A stretch of 64,000 bases of DNA from Trileptium ribeirensis (taxonomy: Eukaryota; Nematoda; Enoplea; Enoplida; Thoracostomopsidae): the NCBI GenBank assembly GCA_030248225.1, contig JASANE010030254.1, positions 1-64,000 on the forward strand. The letters are read 5' to 3'. Shown piece after piece: positions 12,996 through 23,798 of this stretch (its first letter is position 1; the number at the start of each line of letters is the position of its first letter). The position numbers and the translations under genes are program-made. The notes beneath the pieces are model-generated. The model worked only from the letters and a program-made list of their open reading frames with translations, searched no databases and was not told the DNA's origin.

Positions 12996-13494
12996 GTGCG
13001 TCAGTAAACTTAAGGTGACCCAGCCAACCATCCTATTCTGTCATTATCGATATCGAATCGCAAACCCTTGTTACGGAAAACAGGCTTAATTTCATTCGGT
13101 TTTTCGCTAACTGATAATTGGCAAAATCGCATTCAAATGCCAGAAAATAGACCCTGTGTTAAAACAGAATTTTGGCGATTTCAGTGTGCAGAAATTCTGT
13201 TCCCTAATGTATTATCATTTATATTTATTATTATTATGTATTATACAGTGTTCGCGAACAAATTTAATGCTAAAGTGACGTCACAATGAAATCGACAAAT
13301 TTTCGTCCTCAAACATTTGTGTAATTTTACTTCAATTTTCGCGAACACAAAATAGTTAGATTTCAATCGCGAGCGCAGTGTTCGCGAACAGTTTTACGCC
13401 GAATTTCAGTTGACTAAAAAGCGTTCCGTAACTAATTTTATCCGAAAATACAAAATAGGATGGTTGCCGGGGTCATTTTAAGTTTACTCACGCA
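12996..13494. mobile_element. MITE with 40-bp-plus terminal inverted repeats and TA target
   Basis: A 499-bp non-coding element. Its ends are inverted copies of each other over more than 40 bp (about six mismatches), with GTAAACTTAA and CAACCATCCTATT blocks at each end. Both ends abut TA (12994-12995 and 13495-13496), the duplication expected of Tc1/mariner-type elements. The interior carries repeated GTTCGCGAAC palindromes. No transposase is encoded, so it would move only with help from an autonomous relative. Confidence 0.75.
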
Positions 13495-13715
13495 TAGTTA
13501 TTTCCACCTCACTCCAGGTTTCCCCGGTACATGCCAGCAGGTAATTACCGCCCGGTATAATTTTGACAGTTTGGAGGAGCGATAACAGTGCATCATTTCG
13601 TCAGTTTCAAACATCATATATAGCAGACCAAAAATTTTAATGAGAAAAGCTTTTAAATTTTGTTGTTTAGATAAAAATTGTAGTTGATTGCGCTGTGCAT
13701 GATTAAATTCACCAC

Positions 13716-13912
13716 AAATTGAGCAGAGGGATGTCTCAACAGTCTAACCTCACCCTTGTTAATACCACAATAACCTTACTATAAAGTTGTAGCGAACATG
13801 GATAAATAAAATCTAACCGATGCTTGCTAAACACTGAATTATCCACTATTATTTTTTTCCAACAACTCGATCAGTTCATTCGGCAGATCTGCAGCCATAA
13901 AAGCCTTCACCA
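13716..13912 (-). pseudogene. Tandem partial copy of clathrin exon k
   Basis: This direct repeat of about 198 bp lies next to 13914-14112. It contains intron sequence, the splice donor (CATCG before GTTAGA) and the last 95 or so bases of exon k, reading [19 protein letters not shown]. An insertion near the GAAAAAA run shifts the frame and produces a stop within eight codons, and the acceptor half of the exon is absent. It is therefore a dead partial exon copy that retains a donor. Sequence similarity is high, so the duplication is fairly recent. Confidence 0.86.
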
Positions 13913-13936
13913 CAAGCTAAACAGAGAGATGTTTCA

Positions 13937-14161
<225 letters not shown>

Positions 14162-15326
14162 CTAGGAATATGAATAAATATCCTACTGCTATTGCAAGAA
14201 CTTCATCACACTGCTTTATTTTGCAAAAATAACTACATCAGTCATATAATTTGTCTGTTATATACTTTATACCGTTCCATATCACGTCATTTTACCTGTT
14301 AGAAAAACGAATAATACCTACGAACCAGTGAGTAACCGGAACCGAAATTACTCAGAATCGAAACTGCGAATATTTGCCAAAACTGGAACCTGGTTTTATC
14401 AATAAGGTAAAACTATTATTTAGCGTCTTGTTTGTTTTGTATGAATGAAGGGCATATAAACCAACTTATCATGCTAAAACGTTGGTGTAATCGTTTTAAA
14501 AGTACTACAGGAATAAAGCTGCAAAATGCTGCATGAGGCATTAAAAGCTAAATTTTAGTAATAAAATTGTGAAATTCTGGCAGTTTTCAATTAGTTGTAC
14601 ACTAAAGAGCTGATGGGTCTATAGATTTTGCGGTAACTGCATACGATAAATGCAATTGCACTTACGTCGAAAGTAGCCAATTCGGCCAATACTAAAGCCA
14701 TACAGCGTAGTTTTTCTAAAATTATAATTTCCTCGAAAGTTGTGATTTACAATTTTTGAATGTTTACACATAGCGTCTTTTTGTTAATATGTAAATCTGA
14801 ACAATTCCTATATGATTAGAGGTAAAATCTTACTGGAAATAACCGCAAATTTTCCAACCTCCAGCAAACACTTTGTGTGAATAAGCTACTTAATATGTAC
14901 TGAAAATATTCTAGGCGCCGTCGGCGGGGGTGGAGGAAGCGGAGATAATGATAACAATTATGGAACATAAGAATTTACAAAGTGTTTAGTTGAAAAGCAT
15001 AAATTCAGCTAAGAGTATGTAGCATGTGACAAACACGCTGCGGTCTGCTACAACTACATGGACCGGCTCAAGCACTGGAGATTGCGTTATGTAAGCGCTT
15101 TTATTGTACCGAAAAATGGTCATCTCAAGTATCTAAGCTTTTGTGGTAACATTTCGACGAAAAAGCACAATAGCTGAACATAGCACTAACCAAATATTAA
15201 CTCCATGTCATAATCGTCAACTACTATATAATATATATATACATATTCGGAAGCCAACATTTTAGGCTTATCAGTTTACACTTTCAAACAGGCCATTATC
15301 CCATTCTCATGTAATTTAGCAGTAAC
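14162..15326. other. Clathrin intron j-k, nothing further recognised
   Basis: This 1,165-bp intron is the shortest seen. It is AT-rich with no repeat or coding signal that I can support. Confidence 0.6.
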
Positions 15327-15449
15327 CTGATCGATCAACTGACGCCGGTAGGGATTTGTTTCAATTAAAACTTCGGCCCACAGCTCCGGGTCACGTCGAT
15401 GAACCATGTAACGAGACAAATTCTTGAACAACGAGTTTTCGTTGCAAAC
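15327..15449 (-). CDS. chc-1: Clathrin heavy chain exon j (end of CHCR repeat 3)
   Basis: The 123 bp encode 41 residues ([20 protein letters not shown] to [10 protein letters not shown]), near human 933-973. [16 protein letters not shown] and YRRQLIDQ are conserved; RRQLIDQ is the nematode-like form of RRPLIDQ. The acceptor is TTTTAG before GTTTGC; the donor after GATCAG is GTTACT, a weaker donor than most here. Both ends are phase 0. Its 3' boundary falls about where CHCR repeat 3 ends and repeat 4 begins in the human numbering. Confidence 0.96.
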
Positions 15450-15979
15450 CTAAAATGTTATTGACAGCAAAATACTGCGGTAACATCCGCTTCCTCTGCC
15501 ATGCATAGTCGCTATACGAATAGAAACTGGTAACGTTTACGAAATGTTCAAAAAGGTTTCACTGACGCTACAAATCACAACGACAGCTCAAGCGGTTACG
15601 GAGATACTAACGTGTATGTATATTTTGGGCCTCCAGGTTTCGTTAAAGAATCCGTTTTGACCCGACCAGTAGCGTAAATGACAATAGCAACATACCACGT
15701 GCAGATATATAGAGGATGAATGGCTCTCCAAAATTAGACCACAACACCCATATATCTCGAGCATTCACAAATATATTACCGTTTTCGCGTATCTCGGCTC
15801 ATTTAAAACCGCTTTTGACCCAAATCCTACATCCTAAACAAGTAACTTTATAGATTGCAGAAAGTAGTGAACGACACATAGGTACCCCTAGGGCTTTTGC
15901 GTACACAGCCAATCAACTCTCGATAGCATACGACGAAATGCTATATGTGGATATTACACAATAACGCACAAGTTAGAAC

Positions 15980-17140
15980 AAAACTAACACCGGCAATAAG
16001 TCTCCCATACCCGAAAACGCCCAAAGCGCAAGCTATCTGCCTCCCAGGACGTCACAATAAATTAGGAATTTTGGGTCGATGAACCACGGGGGCGCCATGC
16101 CCCCGTACCCCTGGAGCCATGAGTCTCAAAGCAAAACCAACACCGGCATTGAGTTTCACATACCAGAAATCCCCAAGTGAAACTTTTCAGCTGTCCAGGA
16201 CATCAGAAGAAATTTTCGAATTTCGGGTCAAGGAACCACGAAGGTGCCATACGTCAAGCCACATAACTCCAGAACTGGAGCCTTAATCGAAAAACAAAAA
16301 AGAGGCATCGGCATTCATCATTTTAGTATGAAATAAAACCAACCAGAGAAAAAATTCGAAAGTTAAGATAAAAATAACCTTGCTTCCGTGAAGGGTACTA
16401 AAACGGTGTGCAAAACCCTTATTTTGACCTCTGACCCCGGACCATGGGTCACAGAGCAAAACCAGCACCGGCAATGAGTTTGTCATGCCCGAAAACATCC
16501 GAGTTAAAGTTTTCAGCCGCTCAGGGCGTCAGATCAAATTTTCGAATTTTGGGTCGGGGAACCATTGGGGCACCATACATCAAACCCCATAACTCTAGAA
16601 CCGGACCCTTAATCAAAAACAAAAAAAAGAGGCATTGGCATTTATCATTTTACTATGAAATAAAACCAACAAGAGAAAGTTAAGATAACAATAAGCTTGC
16701 TTCCGTGAAGGGTACTAAAATGGGCTGAAAACCCTCATTTTGATCTTTGACCCCGAACCATGGGGCGTCATACACCCATACCCATGAAACCATGGGTCAC
16801 AGAGCAAAACCAGCACAGGCAATGAGTTTCCCATGCCTGAAAACCCCCAAGTACAACTTATCAGCCGCCCAAGACGTCAGAACAAATTATCAAATTTTGG
16901 GTCGACGAACCATTGGGGCACCATACCCCCGTACCTCAAACCCCATAAATCCAGAACCGGAGCCTTAATCAAAAAATAAGGTAGAAGCATCGTCATTTAT
17001 CGTTTTACTATGAAATAAAACCATCCACAGAAAAAATTGATTGTTAAAATACAAATAACCTTGCTTCCATGAAGGATGCTAAAATGGGGTAAAATGAGGC
17101 AAAAAACCCCGCATTTTGACCCCTGACCCTGGAACCACAC
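15980..17140. repeat. Tandem repeat, about 3.4 units of 325-347 bp
   Basis: Units start near 16119, 16444 and 16791, with a partial unit from about 15980. Each has the order: AGCAAAACCA(A/G)CAC, a CCATACC block, GACGTCAGAACAAATT-like, TTTTGGGTCG, ACCATTGGGGCACCATAC, CCGGAGCCTTAATC, GAGGCAT, ATGAAATAAAACCA and CTTGCTTCCGTGAAGGGTAC. Short open frames inside it are by-products of the repeat. Confidence 0.8.
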
Positions 17141-17359
17141 TCCAACTCAAACACGCTCAGCAATGTATACGGTATTAAATTGACTATGCCGGTTCCACTG
17201 AGCCCAAGATCATCAAAATCGGTTACATCTTTCCCGAGTTATGGCGGTCACACATACACACACGGAATTTAAAAGAGTTCACCCCTTCAAGACAATCTCC
17301 ACTACGTTCCGAAAAACGCTTAGCAAATATACTATCATAATACAACCTTTACTACCATG

Positions 17360-17680
17360 ACCACAGTGGGTAGGGGGTGGCCCCCCACTTTTCAAATTCC
17401 CCCATGTTCAACTAATTCCAAAAATTTTTTATGTCTGAAAATTTATGTCTTTGTTTGCAAATTGTTTTTTGAACAATAATTACCACTATTTATAATGCTA
17501 AAATATGGTTTTTAGCTTGAAAATACATTAACGGTAGTAAAAATGTGTCAAAATGAAATATTTAATATTTTAAGCAAGATTTATCCCTTCCCACTTTTAA
17601 TTTCCATCCAAGAATTAACATAGCGGCCCTCTTCGTCCCCACTGCTTTTCGGAGGGCTGTGGACAGGCTAGCCTTATAGA
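17360..17680. repeat. Solitary G/C-ended repeat, empty-site reference for 8112-8479
   Basis: Shares with 8020-8760 the blocks CCCCCATGTTC, TTACCACTATTTATAA, GAAAATACAT and the closing TTTTCGG.GGG.TGTGGACAG. It has no insertion at the place where copy A sits. It may start with CAGTGG, but I could not find matching inverted ends. Confidence 0.6.
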
Positions 17681-17838
17681 GATATATTTTTAATTTTGTA
17701 AATCATCAGAAGCGAAAAACCGAATCTATTTTCGTATTTTTCCTTAGCAAGGCTTTGGCTATGACAAACTAAATGGTTGATGGTGTTACGTTAATTTATT
17801 GGCGCATTACAAATTTAAATTTCAAAATCTAAACATAC

Positions 17839-17950
17839 GTCAATCAACTCTTTATCGCACTGTCCACGTTCAAACGCAATACACGCTAAATGTGGATCGC
17901 GCTTTTCGCAATACTTTCCTACTACCTTGCTGTCGTAGTGCGGATTTTCC
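17839..17950 (-). CDS. chc-1: Clathrin heavy chain exon i (CHCR repeat 3)
   Basis: The 112 bp complete a split lysine codon and encode 37 residues ([20 protein letters not shown] to CDKELID), near human 895-932. [15 protein letters not shown] and ERGQCD are family signatures. The acceptor is TTTTTTAAG before GGAAAATCC; the donor after ATTGAC is GTATGT. The frame is phase-compatible on both sides (AA|G upstream, phase 0 downstream). Too short to appear as a long open frame, it was identified by the gap between exons h and j. Confidence 0.96.
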
Positions 17951-18797
17951 CTTAAAAAATAACGCTTAGGATTAATTCGCAATGCCACAATTAATGGTAA
18001 AACGTCATGAGGACACTTTAGGTGCTTACACCTGGGTTGTTCTTTTGTAGTCAGTTCAAGATCGTAAAAGCCATGAACAAATCACGATTTTCCCTTATGT
18101 ATGAGGACACGATATGCAATATAGCAAAGGACAGGAGCTGTTCGCGATCATTATTTTGCGACTTAGCATCGCACTTTACTGACCACGCGCAAGAGAAAAC
18201 GCGAATACCCGTTTCGTTTTCTGTCGTATGCTATAACACTCAAACAGACAGAGAACATCCAGATTGTCATTTGATGAACACGGACAAACGTGCGAAATGG
18301 ACAAAATGTGCGCAAGCGCAATACCCATTCGTACATCGCAGGGCCCATGTTTTAATTCAAAAAAATGCGAATACCAAAGGCAAAAAATGTGAATGCGATT
18401 TTCTGTGCGAGTCAATTGGCGATTTTGACAAAAGAACAACCTTCGTGTACGCAGCTACAGTGGACTCACACATTACACGATAAAGCGAAAACGACTTAAT
18501 GGAAATCACCGTTTACTGCTTACTAAAATAGTTTATGTAACAGATCTACAAGACAGACTAACCCTTACCACAAAACAATGGCCAACATTACGAATTTTAA
18601 CTTATGATCGCCATAGGAATTAACTCTTCAATTACACGATTCAGGTAAAGACCCTTTTGATTAGTACGTGTATATACGGTTTAGCAGCCATGAGTGTGAC
18701 ACTGAGCACTGTTAAGATCTTTGGTATTCGGTATCTTTGGTATATATATATATAACAACATATATACAACGCCAATATATATATAACAATATATATA

Positions 18798-18876
18798 CAA
18801 CGCCAATTCGCATAATCAAATAAACCCGGCGATTATATATATGTGATGACATATGTATATATATATATATACATAT

Positions 18877-18939
<63 letters not shown>

Positions 18940-18975
18940 ATCGCCGGGTTTATTTGATTATGCGAATTGGCGTTG
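18798..18975. repeat. 43-bp perfect inverted repeat around an (AT)n core
   Basis: Arms 18798-18840 and 18933-18975 are perfect reverse complements containing CAACGCCAATTCGCATAATC and ATAAACCCGGCG, separated by about 92 bp of almost pure AT dinucleotide. It could form a long cruciform or transcript hairpin. A shorter CAACGCCAATAT piece lies just upstream at about 18767. Confidence 0.9.
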
Positions 18976-19930
18976 TCGCACTATTCGTTGTCATCCCTAT
19001 TAATGTATATTGATTTCTGTAGCTAAATTATTATACCTTCGAAACTTGGTGTGGATGTTTTAAGCATTAATTCTGTGCATGTATCTACATAACCATGGAT
19101 ATGTATCGTTACCATTATTATATCTTGTACCATTGCCGTACCTTGTTAATTTACTCGCACATGTTGTATCCGCGGCGCCAGAATTTTTTTGCTGAAACTA
19201 ATTTTTCCGCAGCCTGTTTTCCAAGATTTCCAAAAATCCCAAAATTTTGCTATGCGGGGTTCAAGTTACCAAAACTTCCAAAACACTGAAACGAAATTGA
19301 AACAGTCAATACTACTGTACACGAAAATGGTAATATTCACTGCTAATAGGATAGAACGGTCCAGAACTTTATGGAGGCCGCTGCTGCAACACATAATATA
19401 AATATAAGTTAAGATATATAAGATAACACTGACATAATATAAGCTTAGATGTTTTTGTTTCAAGAAATGGGGTTAAAACAGTTTTTGACATTTATTTTGG
19501 ATCGCCCCCTACTCCCGGTCTCGCGAGGGGGGGGTGGCACCGAGATTTTTCGAAGCCCGCGACTACCATTTTAGGAGGACAAACCGAAACTCGAACGCGA
19601 ACCCTATTATGCCTTGTATTGTACTTAGATAAATTTGAATGCATCGTTGTTACTAGATACGTATACATGTGTGCCGCTGAAATTATATTATGTCATACCT
19701 ATTTGCACCATATCCTTGTTATTATCTATTATTTGTACCCTGTTGTACCCTACATTTGTTACCATATATTGATAGTACATATCGTGTTTCACCCTAATAG
19801 TTGTATATGTATCTTTCGTAATCGATGCTTAAAATTGGTAACCCGTTGTTGGTCGATCGAATTGGGTGAGGTACCTCACAGTACCTTACCGGTGCCAACA
19901 TACATCCTTTCATTCGTTGTGTATTGGTTA

Positions 19931-20855
19931 TGTAACAGATCCATGCTGGATCGTTACGAGATAGGTTCATCTTCGCCACAATCTAATGGCCAACATTTAC
20001 GAATTTAGCTACGGCTATATCCTAAAATGGAATCCCTAATTGACTATGGCAGCAGGAACGCGAAGCCATTTCCCAGCCTCCGTATATATATATATGTAAA
20101 TATATATATGCAATTGGAGCAAATTGGCGATTGAGGATCTGTTATACCCACGAAATTGAATGTCGCCTTCTGACAGCGCGAGTCCCCGTTGCCGCCTCAG
20201 TTATAATCATGTACATCACAAATCAGGAATCACTAGGCCCGCTATTACATATATTTCCAGTATTTCGGCCTGCACCGCCGACGTTTTTAGACGGTATCAT
20301 TACTATTTCAGGAATGGATAATTGTTGTACACTTATTACTGTTATTTGTCGTATTATATAACGTTTGTATTGCCATAAGGGCACATATTGGCGTATTTGA
20401 CTTGTACATTATTACTATTGTTACTTTTGACGTACCACATCGTTCCTTTTGCCATAAAGGCACCCTTCGCATACTTTATTTGTATATTATAACCATGATC
20501 ATTTCGATTGTTATATACCCATTTATGCCGTTATCCTTGCACATACATGTTTGAATTGATAACTTGAATATACTGATTCCGTATATCCGATTTGTATCCT
20601 TAATCGTATGCGTATTACAATCACCTATATAATCATCATACCATTTTTGTACTGATTACGGTTTATTCTTTTCGTGGATTAAGGCCATACAGGCACATAT
20701 CTGTGTGAAATTCTATTGTATATTCTATGCTATTTCCATGATTATTGTTATGTTCTGTTGTACCTTTGGCATTCATAATCGTTAAGGTGTAAATGTGCGT
20801 GAGTAACCCATTCTTGATTAGGTCAATGTTTAGAGAAGAGTCAACGATTTAGCGC
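19931..20855 (+). repeat. V repeat, copy 1 (LTR-like)
   Basis: Starts TGTAACAGATCCATGCTGG and matches 23799 onward through blocks such as CCCCGTTGCCGCCTCAG, TTTCGGCCTGCACCGCCGAC and GCCATAAAGGCAC. Its 3' part (GATTAGGT..A.., ends near 20855) recurs at 54776-54860. The first 26 bases can fold into a 10-bp stem. It may be a solo or half LTR; no partner was proven. Confidence 0.6.
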
Positions 20856-20869
20856 AAATTTAATTTGAA

Positions 20870-22830
20870 ACTTATATTAATGTTGTCTGGAATAGCTTGG
20901 GTAGCCAGGTCAGGCACCAGTGTTCAATGATCCTCGGAAAGACCAAGCCCGGTAGGCGATATATTGACAAGCAAATTTGGTGGTGGAACGAAGATGTACA
21001 GAAAGCTATTAAAGAGAAGAAATTAGCGTACAAACGGTGGCTGCCGCCTCGTGCCCACAAAGATTTTCAGAGATATTAAGTCCTCAAGTCTTCAGCGAAA
21101 AAAGCAGTAGCTAAAGCCAAGTCAGCCCACTATGACCATGTCTATGCGGAATTGGATACACGTGATGGTGCGGATAAGATCTACCATCTAGCTAATGCTG
21201 GACACCGCTCTACGCAAGGCATAGGCCAGATCAGACACATCAAGGATGCTGAACAAAACGTGCTGCGAGAATCTGCTATCGTTTTGAAACGATGGAACGA
21301 CTATTTCGGTGCCATGTCCAACGAAGAGATTCCGCATCCACCAAATGACTGTTCAAAACCAATCCAGGGGCCGGTGCCGCCGATTAACGCTGCGGAGATT
21401 GACGCCGCACTTAAAAAGATGAAGAATGGGAAGGCAACAGGGCCTGACGATATACCCGCCGAGGTATGAGAATATCCAACCGTTGTGACGCTGCCACACT
21501 CGCCATGCTATTTAAACACATTGTGGAGGTAGCAGAAGCTCCCATGGTTTGGTAAAATAGTGTAACCATACCCGTACATAACAGGCAAAGGCGACGTTAG
21601 ATTAGTGACATTGTTCCAACTATAGACCTATAAGACTTCTCTGTCACACGTTGAAGATTTTCGAGCGCATTACAGACAGCCGTCTTAGAGAAATTGTACA
21701 AATCAAGTCAAACCAGTGCGGCTTTGTCAAGGGATGTGGGACAATCGACGCTATTCACGCTGCCCGTTTGCTAGTAGAAAAACACCGCGAGAAGAATCAA
21801 ACAGTGCTCATAACGTTCCCGGATCTCGAAAAAGCTTTTGATAGAATTCCTTACAGTTTGATCTGGCAGGCACTGCGGAAACATCACGTACACGTCCCTG
21901 AAGACTACGTCGATTGGGTGAAGTTTCGATACGGGACGTCAACATCACAGTGCGATGTCCAGCAGGTGTGTTTGAGCCGTTTAATATCAAAGTCAGTGTC
22001 CACCAGGGTTTGACCCTCTCGCCACTGTTGTTCATCCTGTGCATGGATACTGTGCCATGGACGTTGCAATACGCCAATGATGTCTTACTGGCGGATAAGG
22101 TTTGGCGCCATCTTCAGGAAAACAAGCAATGTTGGAAAGATCGGCTGGCGAATAACGGATTGAAACTCAACATCAAGAAAACAAAGTACATGGAAGGTGA
22201 CCTCCAAACGGACTGCACCATCACAATCAATGATACCGACCTGACGAAGACACAAAGCTTCAAGTACCTCGGATCCCTTATCACCAATGATGCCGACCTC
22301 ACTCCTGAGGTTCGTGCGAAACAGCTGCCTGGGCTAAATGGCGGCAAGTAAACTATGGTCTATGTAACCGCCGCATGCCACAGCGGCGAAAATCTATAAA
22401 TCTTTTATAAGACCCGTTGCGCTAAACGGCACGGAATGCTGGCAACATCAGCAAGAGCAATACCTTCATGCAATGGAAATGCGTATGTTGCGATGGTGCT
22501 TGGAAATAACAAAATGGGATCATGTCAGGAATGACGATGTTCGCAGACGCATGGGAATAACACCTATACTAAGGAAGATGCAAGAATCGAGAATGCGGTG
22601 GTACGGACACGTCATTATCCGGGAAGAAGGTTCAGTAGCAAAGACAGCATACTACACCCTCCTCTTACTTAGTGGCAATAGCCCTAAGACCTCTTTTCAA
22701 GAGACGACGCAGTGACGTTGTCATGCCTAGGAAAGAAAAGTCTAGGAGTTAGACCGAATTCCGTAGGGACTAGCAAAGGCACGACCCTTTTGAGATGAAA
22801 AGGAACTTATAAATTTCGTCTCTCCCTCGT
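20870..22830 (+). mobile_element. Degenerate non-LTR retrotransposon (RTE-like reverse transcriptase)
   Basis: Plus-strand fragments in several frames carry reverse-transcriptase wording: GRRYIDKQIWWWNEDV near 20950, MKNGKATGPDDIPAEV (21418-21465), FERITDSRLREIVQ and QCGFVKGCGTIDAIHAARLL (21657-21770), DLEKAFDRIPYSLIW, VHQGLTLSPLLFILCMDTV, WKDRLANNGLKLNIKKT, FKYLGSLITND and MEMRMLRWCL..RMRWYGHV near the C-terminus. The order and vocabulary fit RTE-clade elements, common in nematodes. The catalytic tyrosine-box YADD reads YAND, there are internal stops and at least one frameshift, and the N-terminal endonuclease is absent. So this is a 5'-truncated dead copy. It lies antisense to the clathrin gene. 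Confidence 0.9.
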
Positions 22831-23798
22831 AGAACAGGAAGACTGAACTGCTAGAGAAAAGATCCAGATATTTCAGCCGTCAAAATTCTGGCATCGACTG
22901 GTTACAGTCCATGTTTTTTATTAGGAACCCCACAAAATGGTTCCGCTTAGGTCACCAGTGAACACAAAATTAGACCAAAATCACAATTTTAGTAATATTC
23001 CGTGGATCCGGCTAGTTCCAGCGCCTTCGTAGAAATAGTACAAATTTGTGTAAAATTTGGCTGATAAAACAAAATATGACTTTCCCCACGTTTCATAAGC
23101 TAGGTGTTATGTACAAAAGTGATATCTTAGCAAATCCCAAAATTGAAAAACTTGGTCCTACTTTCACAGTGAAATACCGGGACCTCCGAGATAAGTAATA
23201 AAACATCCACACTGCGCACCCATGGTTCGCAGTGGTTCACGAATGCAACAATTGAAACGGCTATACAGACACGATATATGTTTAAGTCACAATTGAGTCA
23301 AGACTTGAGCCCCGAACATATATAACGATATATATTTCTTATTGCCGTTTGTAGCTTTGTCCAGCGAGGATGATGTTATTGAACGCGAACGAGTCGCGAC
23401 CCTGCTGAAACAATTATCAGTGGACGTCAAATCTACCTCACTTTCCGCAGTCCCTTCCCAAGTCGGCAACCACATCTCTGTTCCGTAACATACATACATT
23501 GAACTTTAGCGTACCCCAACGCTTATCCAGTCACACTAGGTATATTAAGCCCCGAAGAACTGGCCATCGGATAAGTTTGAGCACAGTTAAATGACCTCGA
23601 GCACCGCTTGCTGTTCAAAAGTTCTCTGCATAATTGTATGTACATACGTATTTCACTGAGTATGATAAAGGCATGCCCGGGAGCACCAAATCCCGACCCA
23701 AAATAATGAAAACATTATTACCGGGAAAAACTTAAATTGTCACCTTCGACACATTCGCTACAACCTATATCGAATCGTACGATATAAGATTATGTATA

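Larger units (their letters stand above)
15450..17838. other. Clathrin intron i-j with a tandem array
   Basis: This 2,389-bp intron is dominated by the 325-347-bp tandem repeat at 15980-17140. A solitary 17360-17680 repeat follows, the uninterrupted relative of the one at 8020-8760. The first 500 bp show nothing recognised. Confidence 0.6.

Noticed and set aside
15980..17140. CRISPR-like or coding repeat
   Set aside because: Units are 325-347 bp, diverged throughout, without spacer pattern or conserved reading frame; it is a plain tandem array.
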